DNA of 64,000 nucleotides from Gallionella sp. (lineage in GTDB: Bacteria; Pseudomonadota; Gammaproteobacteria; Burkholderiales; Gallionellaceae): the NCBI GenBank assembly GCA_028689145.1, contig JAQTWT010000001.1, positions 62,001 through 126,000 on the forward strand, written 5' to 3'. The notes under the pieces were generated by a model. It saw only the letters and a list, made by a program, of their open reading frames with translations, was not told the DNA's origin and searched no databases. Both the position numbers and the translations under genes were made by a program. The first letter of the stretch is position 1. Every line of letters starts with the position of its first letter. This document shows positions 20,425-29,414 of the stretch, in pieces.

Positions 20425-21302
20425 TACTTACCGCCTTTACCCGAGTTTTTCAAATATTTGAAGAATGACGAACTCGGGTCCAGCACCATTACATCGCTCT
20501 TGTTCTTGAAGCTCTGCTTGTAGGCTTCCAGGCTGCGGTAGAACGAATAGAACTCCGAGTTGCGACCGAATGCGGCAGCGTACAAAGCGGAAGCCTTGGC
20601 ATCGCCTTCACCCTTGGTTTTCTGCGCGGTGCGGTAAGCTTCGGCCAGGATCACTTCGCGCTGCCGGTCGGCATCGGCCTTGATCTTTTCGCCTTCTGCC
20701 GCACCGGAAGCGCGCAGCTCATTCGCCACACGCTTGCGTTCCGCATCCATGCGGCGATATACCGACTCGCTGATTTCCATCGGGAAATCGACACGCTTCA
20801 GGCGCACGTCCAGCACTTGCACGCCGATCTTGCGCGCATCGCTATCGGTTTTTTCGCGCAGTACGTTCATGATCTTTTCGCGCTCGCCGGACACCACTTC
20901 ATGAATGGTGCGCTTGCCGAATTCCTCGCGCATGCTGGAATTCACCGTCTGCAACAAACGCGTTCTGGCGCGGACTTCATCACCGCCCACGCTGATGTAA
21001 TACTGCTTCACATCGACGATGCGCCACTTGACGAAAGAATCCACCAGCACATTCTTCTTTTCCGCGGTAATGAAGCGTTCCGGTTCCACGGTATCCAGCG
21101 TGAGAATGCGCGCATCAAAGTAGCGCACGTTCTGCATCAGCGGCACCTTGAAATACAGGCCCGGTTCGGTTTTGACGCTAACCACTTCACCCAGCTGAAA
21201 CACGATCGCGTCCTGGCGTTGATCCACCACGAACATGCTCATACTCAACAGAATCAGCGCGCCAGCCGCGCCTACCAATATATTGCTGATAGTCTTGTTC
21301 AT
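20424..21302 (-). CDS. hflC: HflC, SPFH-domain modulator of the FtsH protease
   Basis: Single-pass membrane protein (TM ~10-26, ILVGAAGALILLSMSMFVVD) with a periplasm-facing SPFH/band-7 domain. It forms the HflKC assembly around FtsH. Typical stretches: DQRQDAIVFQLGEV, EPGLYFKVP, LDSFVKWRI-like VDSFVKWRIVDV, and the alanine/glutamate-rich coiled coil RRMDAERKRVANELRASGA. 292 aa. The start overlaps the hflK stop by four bases (ATGA). Confidence 0.95.
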   Translation of the reverse strand: MNKTISNILVGAAGALILLSMSMFVVDQRQDAIVFQLGEVVSVKTEPGLYFKVPLMQNVRYFDARILTLDTVEPERFITAEKKNVLVDSFVKWRIVDVKQYYISVGGDEVRARTRLLQTVNSSMREEFGKRTIHEVVSGEREKIMNVLREKTDSDARKIGVQVLDVRLKRVDFPMEISESVYRRMDAERKRVANELRASGAAEGEKIKADADRQREVILAEAYRTAQKTKGEGDAKASALYAAAFGRNSEFYSFYRSLEAYKQSFKNKSDVMVLDPSSSFFKYLKNSGKGGK

Positions 21303-22501
21303 GGGCGTGCCTCCCTGTTACGGCCAAGCAACGAATCGCGTGCGCGCTGTGCTGCGGTGTTATCGCTCGACTGCGAAGTGACGGGTGCTGCAGCGGGGGC
21401 AGTAGCCGGAGTCTCCGCGGTCGCACCGGTGGCGCGCGAAGTTTCCATCAGCTTGTCCAGCGGCAGATACAACAAACTGTTGCCGTTCTTCTGGTCAACC
21501 ATCACTTTACTGATATTGCCCATCACTTGCTGCATCATGTCCAGATACATGCGCTCGCGCGTGACGCCCGGCGCTTTTTCATATTCGACCAGAATCTGTT
21601 TGAAGCGGCTGGCATCACCCTCGGCATTGGCGATCACGCTTTGCTTGTAGCCTTCCGATTCCTGTATCAGACGCGCAGCCGTACCGCTTGCGCGCGGGAT
21701 AACATCGTTTGCGTAAGCCTGACCTTCGTTCTTTTGCCGCTCGCGATCCTGCCCGGCTTTGACAGCATCGTCAAAAGCGGCCTGAACCTGCTCCGGCGGC
21801 TGCGCGTTCTGCATGGTCAACTTGCTGATCAGGATGCCCGACTTGTAACGGTCCAGAATCTCCTGCATCAGTTTGGTTGCCGCCGCAGCCACTTGCTCGC
21901 GTCCCTCGTACAAAACAAAGTCCATCTTGTTTTTGCCCACAACTTCGCGAATGGCAGTTTCCGCCGCTTGGCGCACGTTTTCGTCGGGCATGCGGTTATT
22001 GAACAGGTAATCGGCCGGATCGTTCAGAAAGTACTGCACCGCAAACTGGATGTCGATGATATTTTCATCATCGGTCAGCATCAGCGATTCTTTCAGCATT
22101 TTATTTTTGACGTTGTCGCGATAGCCGACTTCCACCGTTCTGACTTGGCTCAAATTGACGATTTCCACGCTTTCGACCGGGAACGGCAAATGCCAACGCG
22201 GACCTGACTCGGTAACTTCGATCTTCTTGCCGAAACGCAACACCACGCCGCGCTGGCTGGCATCCACGATATAAAATCCGCTGCCCAGCCAGATCAACAC
22301 GGCAATCACCGCGATCAAGCCCAAGCCGCCGCCGAAACCTTGCATCGGCGCACCTCCGCCGGATGAGCCCGATCCGCCTTTGCCGCCGCCCATAATGGCC
22401 GCGACTTTTTCATTCAGCTTGCGCAGCAACTCTTCCAAGTCTGGCGGGCCGCCGTTACCGTTACCTTTGTTATTTCCCCATTGAGGGTCATTCATTCCCA
22501 T
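21299..22501 (-). CDS. hflK: HflK, SPFH-domain modulator of the FtsH protease
   Basis: Partner of HflC in the membrane complex controlling FtsH proteolysis. The N-terminal ~60 residues are glycine/asparagine-rich (GGGKGGSGSSGGGAP), then one TM (LGLIAVIAVLIWLGSGFYIV) and the SPFH core (ASQRGVVLRFGKKIEVTESG, DENIIDIQFAVQY). The alanine/proline-rich C-terminus (TGATAETPATAPAAAP) is disordered. ATG 22501 is preceded by AAGGATG; ATG 22495 is possible. Length of ~400 aa is normal. Confidence 0.95.
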   Translation of the reverse strand: MGMNDPQWGNNKGNGNGGPPDLEELLRKLNEKVAAIMGGGKGGSGSSGGGAPMQGFGGGLGLIAVIAVLIWLGSGFYIVDASQRGVVLRFGKKIEVTESGPRWHLPFPVESVEIVNLSQVRTVEVGYRDNVKNKMLKESLMLTDDENIIDIQFAVQYFLNDPADYLFNNRMPDENVRQAAETAIREVVGKNKMDFVLYEGREQVAAAATKLMQEILDRYKSGILISKLTMQNAQPPEQVQAAFDDAVKAGQDRERQKNEGQAYANDVIPRASGTAARLIQESEGYKQSVIANAEGDASRFKQILVEYEKAPGVTRERMYLDMMQQVMGNISKVMVDQKNGNSLLYLPLDKLMETSRATGATAETPATAPAAAPVTSQSSDNTAAQRARDSLLGRNREARP

Positions 22502-22608
22502 TACGCATCCTTATCTAATTAGTTTCTTGCAAAGGAATTTCTAAAAATTCACATTTATCGGCTTCCGCCCGGTACTTTGCCGAAAATTCCACACCGGCTT
22601 CAGTAACC

Positions 22609-22628
22609 GTGAACTTTTAGAGACTCCC
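22609..22628. repeat. Short dispersed tail motif GTGAACTTTTAGAGACTCCC
   Basis: Matches the tail of the GCAAGGCG-hairpin elements at 14842-14864 and ~45083-45105. It lies between hflX and hflK in a 133-base gap with no visible gene. Confidence 0.4.
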
Positions 22629-22634
22629 TCAGCC

Positions 22635-23747
22635 CTATTCAATTGCCGCCAATGCCTGACGCGCCGCCTGCGCTTCAGTCAACGCCAGCCGCAGGCCATC
22701 CAGTCCCGCTCCGCTTTGAGCGCTCAGAAAAACGCGAACGATTCTACCATATTCGTCACGCTGCACGCTTGGCGGCACATCCTGCAAGTCGATCTTGTTG
22801 AACACCAGAACCTGCGGAATATCCGCCGCATCGATCTCCGCCAGCACCTTGTTCACCTCGGCGATCTGGTCGTCGCGATTGGCATTGCTGGCATCCACCA
22901 CATGCAGCAACAGATCGGCCTGCACCGTCTCCTCCAGCGTGCTGCGAAACGCCGCAACCAGAGAGTGCGGCAAATGGCGGATGAACCCGACAGTATCCGA
23001 CACCACGATCTCGCCCTGTTCTTCGGTGAACATGCGGCGCGAGGTGGTGTCCAGCGTGGCGAACAACTGGTCGGCCACATAAACATCGGCGCGGGTCAGC
23101 CGGTTGAACAGCGTCGATTTGCCCGCGTTGGTATAACCGACGATGGATACCGACAGCACATCGGCGCGATTGCGCGCGCGGCGTTGCACGACCCGATGCT
23201 TCTTGAGTTTTTCCAGACGGTCTTTCAGCATATGGACACGCTTGTCCAGTTTACGCCGATCCAGCTCCAGCTTGGTTTCGCCGGGACCGCGCGCGCCAAC
23301 GGCGTGTTTCTGCTGCCCCATGTCCTGATTCATGCCGACCAGATGCGTGGCGAGATACTTGAGTTGCGCCAGCTCAACCTGAAACTTGCCCTCGTAGCTT
23401 TGCGCACGCTGCGCAAAAATATCCAGAATCAGCATGGTCCGGTCGATCACGCGGGTATTCAACTTGGCGGTCAAGTTGCGCATTTGCGCGGGTGAAAGAT
23501 CGTGATTGAAAATAACCAGCGGTGCTTCCAGCTGCTCCACGATCTCGGCTATCTGCTGGACCTTGCCGCTACCCGCAAACAATGCCGCATCGGGGCGCTG
23601 GCGTTTGGCTTCGATGACGGCCAGTGTGCGCACCCCGGCCGTCTCGGCCAGCAGGCGCAATTCCTGCAAACTCTCGTTATGATCGTAAGTGCCGAAGTCG
23701 ATACTGACCAGTATTGCGGCCTGTGTATCGGCGGATGTTTGCTGCAT
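22635..23747 (-). CDS. hflX: GTPase HflX
   Basis: Ribosome-associated GTPase that splits stalled or heat-damaged ribosomes. The N-terminal nucleotide-binding HflX domain has GSGKVQQIAEIVEQL and VIFNHDLSPAQMRNL. The glycine-rich linker GARGPGETKLELDRR is diagnostic. The G domain has SIVGYTNAGKSTLFN (G1), DTVGFIRHLPH (G3) and FNKIDL (G4). 370 aa. ATG 23747 overlaps the hfq stop by one base. Confidence 0.97.
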   Translation of the reverse strand: MQQTSADTQAAILVSIDFGTYDHNESLQELRLLAETAGVRTLAVIEAKRQRPDAALFAGSGKVQQIAEIVEQLEAPLVIFNHDLSPAQMRNLTAKLNTRVIDRTMLILDIFAQRAQSYEGKFQVELAQLKYLATHLVGMNQDMGQQKHAVGARGPGETKLELDRRKLDKRVHMLKDRLEKLKKHRVVQRRARNRADVLSVSIVGYTNAGKSTLFNRLTRADVYVADQLFATLDTTSRRMFTEEQGEIVVSDTVGFIRHLPHSLVAAFRSTLEETVQADLLLHVVDASNANRDDQIAEVNKVLAEIDAADIPQVLVFNKIDLQDVPPSVQRDEYGRIVRVFLSAQSGAGLDGLRLALTEAQAARQALAAIE

Positions 23748-23986
23748 CAGTCGGCAGTCGCGTCGTCGTAAGGAATGCTCACTGCGCGGGCCGGAACGAT
23801 AGTGGAAATAGCGTGTTTGTAAACCATCTGCGTGATGGTGTTCTTCAGCAACACCACATACTGATCGAACGACTCGACATGGCCCTGCAATTTAATACCA
23901 TTCACCAGATAAATCGCGACCTGCACATGCTCTTTGCGCAGCGTATTGAGAAACGGATCTTGTAATTGTTGTCCTTTTGCGCTCAT
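23747..23986 (-). CDS. hfq: RNA chaperone Hfq
   Basis: Sm-like hexameric protein that pairs small RNAs with mRNAs. Almost the whole 79-aa protein is the Sm core: [20 protein letters not shown] (Sm1, with the uridine-binding QDPFLN) and [12 protein letters not shown] (Sm2, YKHA). The C-terminal tail is short, as in betaproteobacteria. It is the first gene of the hfl-hisZ-purA unit and divergent from rpsF. Confidence 0.98.
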   Translation of the reverse strand: MSAKGQQLQDPFLNTLRKEHVQVAIYLVNGIKLQGHVESFDQYVVLLKNTITQMVYKHAISTIVPARAVSIPYDDATAD

Positions 23987-24110
23987 GTTATTGCTCTTAT
24001 CGGTTAAGGTCGGGTTGGCACTTTACTGGATTCCGGCGCGACTGTGAATATATTTGCATTGCGCGTAAGTTGAAAAATTGCCGGATTATCCGGAAAAACT
24101 CCGGTATTCC

Positions 24111-24138
24111 TTGACGTACCAGCCCATTTCGCTATAAT
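24111..24138 (+). promoter_or_regulatory. Sigma70-type promoter of the rpsF operon
   Basis: TTGACG, 16-base spacer, TATAAT, about 140 bases before the rpsF start. The long leader (24145-24277) could hold a control site; see findings. Confidence 0.8.
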
Positions 24139-24277
24139 GCGCGCCCCTGTGAGGCCGATGTCCGGTTTCACATACCTTGCTCCACCGCCTCATAGTGTCA
24201 ATTTCACGTCCTTTTCGGAGGGTTGCGAACACACTGAACCAATTATGGCGGGGGGCTTTTAACCACAAGGAGATTTG

Positions 24278-24673
24278 ATGCGACATTACGAAATCGTGTT
24301 TATCGTGCATCCCGACCAGAGCGAGCAAGTGCCCGCGATGATCGAGCGCTACCGCACGCTGGTCACTTCCAAGGAAGGTCACGTTCACCGTCTGGAAGAC
24401 TGGGGCCGCCGCCAACTGGCATACCCGATCCAAAAGATCCACAAAGCACACTACGTGCTGATGAATATCGAATGCAACCAGGAAACTCTGGGCGAACTGG
24501 AGCACGCGTTCCGCTTCAATGATGCCGTGTTGCGCCACTTGACCGTCAAGACCAAGGCTGCCGTCACCGAACCGTCCGCGATGATGAAGGAAGAAAAATC
24601 CCGCTCCGTGTCGACCGACAGTGCACCAGCAGGCGTGGCGGTTCAGGCCGAAGAAAACCTGGCAGCTGTTTAA
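24278..24673 (+). CDS. rpsF: 30S ribosomal protein S6
   Basis: Binds S18 in the 30S platform. The start [19 protein letters not shown] and the motif [28 protein letters not shown] (quoted in part: [14 protein letters not shown]) are typical. ATG 24278 follows AAGGAGATTTG; the track start is the TTG one codon before. The C-terminal tail beyond residue 100 is variable. Operon rpsF-priB-rpsR-rplI is the classic order. Confidence 0.97.
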   Translation: MRHYEIVFIVHPDQSEQVPAMIERYRTLVTSKEGHVHRLEDWGRRQLAYPIQKIHKAHYVLMNIECNQETLGELEHAFRFNDAVLRHLTVKTKAAVTEPSAMMKEEKSRSVSTDSAPAGVAVQAEENLAAV

Positions 24674-24682
24674 CATTGGCAA

Positions 24683-24979
24683 TTGGCGCGTAACCAGATT
24701 GTCATCAGCGGCGAGATAATCGCGCTGGAAAGTTTGCGGCATACCCCCGGCGGGGTGGCGAGAGTGGATTTGACGTTAAGCCACAACTCGCAACAGCCCG
24801 AAGCAGATGGTGTAAGGCAGGTGCAGTGCGAAATAAAAGCGCTGGCATTTGCCGGGGCGGCTGAAAAAGTCGCCCGGTTTGCAGTAGGACAGTCCGTCAA
24901 GGTGCGTGGATTTTTAGCGCAGCAAAGTATCCGCAGCAGACAGTTGGTTTTGCATATCAATGACATAATTTTGGAATAA
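24683..24979 (+). CDS. priB: Primosomal replication protein N (PriB)
   Basis: Single-stranded-DNA-binding OB-fold protein of the PriA restart primosome. 98 aa, with NQIVISGEIIALESLRHTPGG at the start and VRGFLAQQSIRSRQLVLHI at the end. TTG 24683 is the only possible start: the frame upstream closes at the TAA that also ends rpsF, and no in-frame ATG or GTG lies between. Starting later would delete the first OB strand. The ten-base gap from rpsF has no good ribosome-binding site, so translation is probably coupled. Confidence 0.94.
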   Translation: MARNQIVISGEIIALESLRHTPGGVARVDLTLSHNSQQPEADGVRQVQCEIKALAFAGAAEKVARFAVGQSVKVRGFLAQQSIRSRQLVLHINDIILE

Positions 24980-24988
24980 GGAAACATC

Positions 24989-25261
24989 ATGGCCCGTCCA
25001 GACAAAAAGAAAGATGACAAGAACAAACGTTCTTCCCGCAACAATCTGTTCAAGCGCCGCAAGTTCTGCCGCTTCACAGTCGAGAAGATCGCCGAAGTGG
25101 ATTACAAGGACATCAACATCCTCAAGGAATTCATCTCCGAAAACGGCAAACTGATCCCGGCGCGTATCACCGGCACCAAGACGCGTTTTCAGCGTCAATT
25201 GAGCACAGCCGTCAAGCGCGCGCGCTTCCTGGCTTTGATGCCTTACACTGATTTGCATTAA
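24989..25261 (+). CDS. rpsR: 30S ribosomal protein S18
   Basis: Small platform protein that pairs with S6 and is acetylated by RimI (encoded at 1085-1576). 90 aa with [21 protein letters not shown] and the C-terminal [29 protein letters not shown] (quoted in part: [18 protein letters not shown]). The lysine-rich N-terminus is slightly long but common in betaproteobacteria. Ribosome-binding site AAGGAAAC. Confidence 0.98.
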   Translation: MARPDKKKDDKNKRSSRNNLFKRRKFCRFTVEKIAEVDYKDINILKEFISENGKLIPARITGTKTRFQRQLSTAVKRARFLALMPYTDLH

Positions 25262-25272
25262 GGAGCGAAGTC

Positions 25273-25722
25273 ATGCAAATAATTTTGATGGAAAAAGTAA
25301 TCAACGTTGGTCAATTGGGCGACGTGGTCAAAGTCAAGAACGGCTACGCACGCAATTTTCTGATCCCGCAAGGCAAGGCAAAGCGTGCCACTGCAGCCAA
25401 CATGGCCGAGTTTGAAGCGCGCCGTGCCGACATCGAAGCGGCCGACAAAGCCAAGCTGGCCGATGCGCAAGCACGCGGCGAAAAGCTGGCCGGTTTGACC
25501 GTACAGATCGTGCAAAAAGCCGGCGTGGACGGCAAACTGTTCGGTTCCGTGACTAATGCCGACATCGCAACCGCTTTGGCAGCACAGGGTTTCACGGTAG
25601 AGAAGTCGCAAGTGCGTATGGCGGAAGGTCACCTCAAGCAAATCGGCGATCATCCTGTCAGCATCGCGCTGCATACCGATGTGGCAGTCGGCATCACTGT
25701 CTCGGTACTCGGCGAACACTAA
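25273..25722 (+). CDS. rplI: 50S ribosomal protein L9
   Basis: Two-domain large-subunit protein with a long connecting helix. The start [32 protein letters not shown] (first 20 given: [20 protein letters not shown]) is diagnostic. 149 aa, last gene of the S6-S18-L9 operon. It is followed by a GTAG hairpin pair rather than an obvious U-rich terminator. Confidence 0.98.
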   Translation: MQIILMEKVINVGQLGDVVKVKNGYARNFLIPQGKAKRATAANMAEFEARRADIEAADKAKLADAQARGEKLAGLTVQIVQKAGVDGKLFGSVTNADIATALAAQGFTVEKSQVRMAEGHLKQIGDHPVSIALHTDVAVGITVSVLGEH

Positions 25723-25757
25723 TTCGCTGTTCTATCAAGGCAATGCAACAATGGTTT

Positions 25758-25816
25758 GTAGGGGCGCGATTTATCGCGCCCTTTTTACATTGGGGCGCGA
25801 TGAATCTCGCCCCTAC
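25758..25816. repeat. GTAG/CTAC-footed repeat pair between rplI and dnaB
   Basis: GTAGGGGCGCGATTTATCGCGCCC ... GGGGCGCGATGAATCTCGCCCCTAC: two hairpins whose outer ends also pair, as at 11486-11556. Confidence 0.85.
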
Positions 25817-25875
25817 ATTTTCTGGCAACGGAGTAAAATGCCATCCGCCTAAACGTATTTGACCGATTTAACCCC

Positions 25876-27258
25876 ATGCAAAACTTTTCCACGCCGGACG
25901 CACAGCTTGAACAGATCAAATTGCCCCCGCATTCGGTAGAGGCGGAGCAATCGGTGCTGGGCGGTTTGCTGCTGGAAGCCAGCGCGCTGGACAAGATCGC
26001 CGACCTGATCACCGATGACGATTTTTACCGCCACGAGCATCGTCTGCTGTATCGCCAGATCGTGCGCCTGAGCGAACAGGCCAAACCGGTGGACGTGATC
26101 ACCGTGGCGGAAGCACTGGAAAATTCCGGCGAACTGGACAAAGTGGGCGGTTTGCCCTACTTGGGTAATCTGGCGCAAAACGTACCGTCCGCCGCCAATA
26201 TCCGCCGCTATGCCGAAATAGTGCGCGAGCGTTCCATCATGCGCAAGCTGGTGGAAGTTGGTACCGATATTGCCAGCAGTGCTTACAACCCGTCCGGACG
26301 CGATGCCGCGCAATTGCTCGACGAGGCGGAAGGCAAGGTACTCAAGATTGCCGAGGCGGGTTCACGCGGCCAGCAGGGCTTCATGGCAATGCCGCCGCTG
26401 CTGACCCAGGTGGTAGAGCGCATCGAAACGCTGTACGGGCGTGACAATCAAAGCGACGTGACCGGCACGGCTACCGGCTTCACCGATCTGGACACCATGA
26501 CTTCCGGCCTGCAGAAAGGCGATCTGGTCATCGTGGCGGGCCGCCCGAGTATGGGCAAGACCGCGTTCTCCATCAACATCGCCGAAAATGTGGCGCTGGA
26601 CAGCAAGCTGCCGGTGGCGATTTTCAGTATGGAAATGGGCGCATCGCAACTGGCGATGCGTATGCTCGGCTCGGTGGGAAAACTCAACCAGCACGATCTG
26701 CGCACCGGACGTTTGCAGGACGACGATTGGGGCCGGTTGACCCACGCCCTCGGCAGGCTCAATGACGCGCCGATCCATATCGACGAAAGCGCCGCGCTGT
26801 CCGCACTGGAAGTGCGCGCCCGTGCGCGCCGTCTGCATCGCCAACATGGCGGACTGGGTCTGATCGTATTGGACTACCTGCAATTGATGAGTTCCAGCTC
26901 GGGCAAAGCCAGCGAGAATCGCGCCACGGAAATCTCGGAAATCTCCCGCTCCCTGAAGTCGCTGGCAAAGGAATTGCAGGTGCCGGTGATCGCGCTGTCG
27001 CAGTTGAACCGCAGCCTGGAACAGCGCCCCAACAAACGCCCGGTGATGTCCGACCTGCGCGAATCCGGCGCTATCGAACAGGATGCCGACCTGATCCTGT
27101 TCATCTACCGCGACGAAGTCTACAACAGCGATTCCCCCGACAAGGGCAAAGCCGAAATCATCATCGGCAAACAGCGTAACGGCCCGATTGGCAAAGTCGA
27201 GCTGGCGTTCCGCGGCGAATACACACGCTTCGACAATCTGGCCTCCAGCGGTTATTGA
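25876..27258 (+). CDS. dnaB: Replicative DNA helicase DnaB
   Basis: Hexameric fork helicase. The N-terminal primase-interacting domain begins PPHSVEAEQSVLGGLLLE. The RecA-like domain has Walker A GRPSMGKTAFSINIAENVA (~residue 221), Walker B LIVLDYLQLM, and EISRSLKSLAKELQVPVIALSQL. 460 aa, full length, with no intein. The start ATG 25876 fits family alignments. Location after rplI is standard. Confidence 0.98.
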   Translation: MQNFSTPDAQLEQIKLPPHSVEAEQSVLGGLLLEASALDKIADLITDDDFYRHEHRLLYRQIVRLSEQAKPVDVITVAEALENSGELDKVGGLPYLGNLAQNVPSAANIRRYAEIVRERSIMRKLVEVGTDIASSAYNPSGRDAAQLLDEAEGKVLKIAEAGSRGQQGFMAMPPLLTQVVERIETLYGRDNQSDVTGTATGFTDLDTMTSGLQKGDLVIVAGRPSMGKTAFSINIAENVALDSKLPVAIFSMEMGASQLAMRMLGSVGKLNQHDLRTGRLQDDDWGRLTHALGRLNDAPIHIDESAALSALEVRARARRLHRQHGGLGLIVLDYLQLMSSSSGKASENRATEISEISRSLKSLAKELQVPVIALSQLNRSLEQRPNKRPVMSDLRESGAIEQDADLILFIYRDEVYNSDSPDKGKAEIIIGKQRNGPIGKVELAFRGEYTRFDNLASSGY

Positions 27259-27325
27259 TCCGCCGCTTGGCGCTATCTGACAAAACCAGCAAGTATTGAC
27301 TGAGCGGGAACGAAATCGGCATGAC

Positions 27326-27470
27326 CTAGTGTAGTGCGCCATTCTGTTTGGAACTTATACCAACGGTAAGCGCCGCATTGTAGGTCGGGTTTCAACCCGA
27401 CATGTCGGGCTAAATCCCGACCTACAAGGGTTTGAGCATAAGTATCGTTAATTGCAGCGCACTACACTAG
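27326..27470. mobile_element. MITE-like element with 14-base perfect terminal inverted repeats, containing a nested REP
   Basis: CTAGTGTAGTGCGC (27326-27339) and GCGCACTACACTAG (27457-27470) are exact reverse complements. Inside lies GTAGGTCGGGTTTCAACCCGAC...GTCGGGCTAAATCCCGACCTAC (27380-27425), a GTAG-footed repeat. No ORF is carried and no target duplication is obvious. It fills the dnaB-srkA gap. Confidence 0.75.
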
Positions 27471-27507
27471 CTGCTCCGCCCCGCGCCGCTTGCCGTACAA
27501 TCCCCCC

Positions 27508-28485
27508 ATGCATAGCCCACCCTTTTCCGCCCTCACTCCCGATGCCGTGCTCGATGCGCTGGACAGCATCGGCCTGCACAGCGACGATCGTTTGCTGGCG
27601 CTCAACAGTTATGAAAACCGCGTCTATCAGGCGGGCATCGAAGACGGCCCACCGCTGGTCGCCAAGTTCTACCGTCCCGCGCGCTGGACGGGGGAAGCGA
27701 TTCTGGAAGAACATGCCTTTGTCGCGTTGCTGGCCGAACGCGAAATTCCGGTAGTGCCCGCGCTGGTGATCAACGACCGCACGCTGCACGCGTTCAACGG
27801 TTTTCGTTTCTCGGTGTTCGCCAAACACGGCGGGCGCGCGCCGGAGCTGGACAACCGCGACACACTGGAATGGATGGGGCGGTTCCTCGGGCGCATCCAT
27901 GCGGTCGGCGCGCTGGAGCCGTACCAACATCGCCCGACGCTGGACATCCACAGCTTCGGCATCGAACCGAGCGAATATCTGCTGGCGCATGATTTCATTC
28001 CGGCGGAACTGGTCGAGGTGTATCGCGGCGTGGTCGCGCAGGCGCTGGACGGGGTGCGGCGCTGTTTCGAGCGCGCCGGGACGGTGCGCAGTTTGCGCCT
28101 GCACGGCGACTGCCATGTCGGCAACGTGCTGTGGACGGATGAGGGCCCGCACTTCGTCGATTTCGACGACAGCCGCATGGGGCCGGCGATACAGGATCTG
28201 TGGATGCTGCTGTCCGGCGAGCGCGCCGAACAAACGCAACAACTCGGCGACCTGCTGGCGGGCTACGAGGATTTTTACGATTTCGACCCGCGCGAGCTGC
28301 ATCTGGTCGAGGCGCTGCGCACCTTGCGCCTGATTCACTACGCCGCATGGATCGCGCGGCGCTGGGATGATCCGGCCTTCCCCTCGGCGTTCCCATGGTT
28401 CAACACGCAACGCTACTGGCAGGACCGGATTCTGGAATTGCGCGAACAGATCGCGCTGATGGACGAACCGCCGCTGTGGGTATAG
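27508..28485 (+). CDS. srkA: Stress response kinase A (YihE/SrkA-like)
   Basis: Choline-kinase-fold Ser/Thr kinase (phosphotransferase family) implicated in protecting cells from stress-induced death. Landmarks: NSYENRVYQAG near residue 30 (nucleotide loop), the catalytic HGDCHVGNVLW near 195, FVDFDDSRMGP (DFD motif), and WIARRWDDPAFP. The start is ATG 27508; the track TTG at 27490 would add six residues. ~325 aa, normal. No kinase partner is nearby. Confidence 0.92.
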   Translation: MHSPPFSALTPDAVLDALDSIGLHSDDRLLALNSYENRVYQAGIEDGPPLVAKFYRPARWTGEAILEEHAFVALLAEREIPVVPALVINDRTLHAFNGFRFSVFAKHGGRAPELDNRDTLEWMGRFLGRIHAVGALEPYQHRPTLDIHSFGIEPSEYLLAHDFIPAELVEVYRGVVAQALDGVRRCFERAGTVRSLRLHGDCHVGNVLWTDEGPHFVDFDDSRMGPAIQDLWMLLSGERAEQTQQLGDLLAGYEDFYDFDPRELHLVEALRTLRLIHYAAWIARRWDDPAFPSAFPWFNTQRYWQDRILELREQIALMDEPPLWV

Positions 28486-28571
28486 CGGTTAGCCAAGCCC
28501 GTAACATATACAATAATTTCAGATTACACGATACCCATGCAAACATGGAATTATGAAGAACTCTAAAAAGC

Positions 28572-28832
28572 TCATTTTTCAAAATCGTCAACAGCCTCTT
28601 GAGCTGCACGTGCAATCTCGTTTGAAGCGTTTGCCGCTTGCTCAGAAGCTTCATATGCAGTTCTTGCTGTTATTTCAGCATCTCTAACAACCTCAAGCGC
28701 TTCACGCGCCTTATCATGAGCTTCACGGGCTAGTTTATAGCTAGTCCAGTTTGTTCGCGCTGTTAGTTGTGCAGATAAAGCGGCTTGGTTTGCCGCGGCT
28801 GCAATTTTCTGAAGTTCATCAAGATTCGACAT
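28572..28832 (-). CDS. Small alanine-rich helical protein, function unknown
   Basis: 86 aa, predicted almost entirely helical, with alanine heptad-like runs (AAAANQAALSAQLTART, AREAHDKAREALEVVRDAE, ASEQAANASNEIARAAQEA). Acidic C-terminus (VDDFEK). No signal peptide. ATG 28832 has the ribosome-binding site AGAGGAAA. The DNA is visibly more AT-rich than the flanking housekeeping genes, like the neighbouring hsp20 region. I do not recognise a family; phasin-like or late-embryogenesis-like helical proteins are possible analogues. It may be co-regulated with the downstream-facing hsp20 gene. Confidence 0.7.
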   Translation of the reverse strand: MSNLDELQKIAAAANQAALSAQLTARTNWTSYKLAREAHDKAREALEVVRDAEITARTAYEASEQAANASNEIARAAQEAVDDFEK

Positions 28833-28902
28833 AATTTCCTCTCTTTATTAAACCTGACTAACATGTGGTTTACTCTTTCATCCACATTGAGCATGTTAAA
28901 TA

Positions 28903-28927
28903 TTTCCCCCGGCTGAGCCGGAGGAAA
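28903..28927 (-). terminator. Hairpin downstream of hsp20, possible terminator
   Basis: TTTCCcCCGGC-TGA-GCCGGaGGAAA: an 11-pair stem with one mismatch, just after the hsp20 stop and before the small helical gene. No long U run follows, so the call is weak. Confidence 0.45.
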
Positions 28928-28948
28928 GCTATATGCAATTTACGTGCA

Positions 28949-29371
28949 CTATTGAATAGTTAACCTTTTCGTTTTGGCTGCAATTCGTTTAGGCAAACGC
29001 AACTCTAATATGCCATTATTGTATTTCGCTTCAGCAGCAGCCTCTTCCACATCGCTGGCTAGCGTGAAAGAACGAGACAGCTTGCCGTAATAACGTTCGC
29101 TTCGCAGTATTTTCTCGCCTTCCTTAACTTCTTTTTCATTTTTGATTTCTGCGCTAATTGCAACCAGATTCCCATCAATAGTGACATGAATATCCTCTTT
29201 ATTTACGCCGGGTATTTCAGCGTGAACAAGATACGCCTTGTCGTCCTCACTTACATCAATCTTGACTTGGACTTCCTGCTGCCCATCAAAACGAACAGGG
29301 CGCATGAAAAAACCACGGAACAAATCGTCAAACGCATCATCTGCCGGGTTGTAGCGCAAGATATTAGCCAT
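28949..29371 (-). CDS. Hsp20 / alpha-crystallin small heat-shock protein
   Basis: 140-aa ATP-independent holdase. The alpha-crystallin domain spans ~40-140 (KIDVSEDDKAYLVHAEIPGV, YYGKLSRSFTLASDVEEAAA in part, AKYNNGILELRLPKRIAAKTKR in part, with the GILEL core strand). The N-terminus MANILRYNPADDAFDDLFRG is typical of the betaproteobacterial class. Start ATG 29371 has an excellent GAGGAGG site. A sigma32-like promoter lies ~45-70 bases upstream. Confidence 0.95.
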   Translation of the reverse strand: MANILRYNPADDAFDDLFRGFFMRPVRFDGQQEVQVKIDVSEDDKAYLVHAEIPGVNKEDIHVTIDGNLVAISAEIKNEKEVKEGEKILRSERYYGKLSRSFTLASDVEEAAAEAKYNNGILELRLPKRIAAKTKRLTIQ

Positions 29372-29414
29372 TTCATCCTCCTCGTAAAATATGGGACATC
29401 CCCGTACGGCGGAA

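Noticed and set aside
26362-27342. 326-aa minus-strand ORF opposite dnaB
   Set aside because: Antisense shadow; no recognisable motif.
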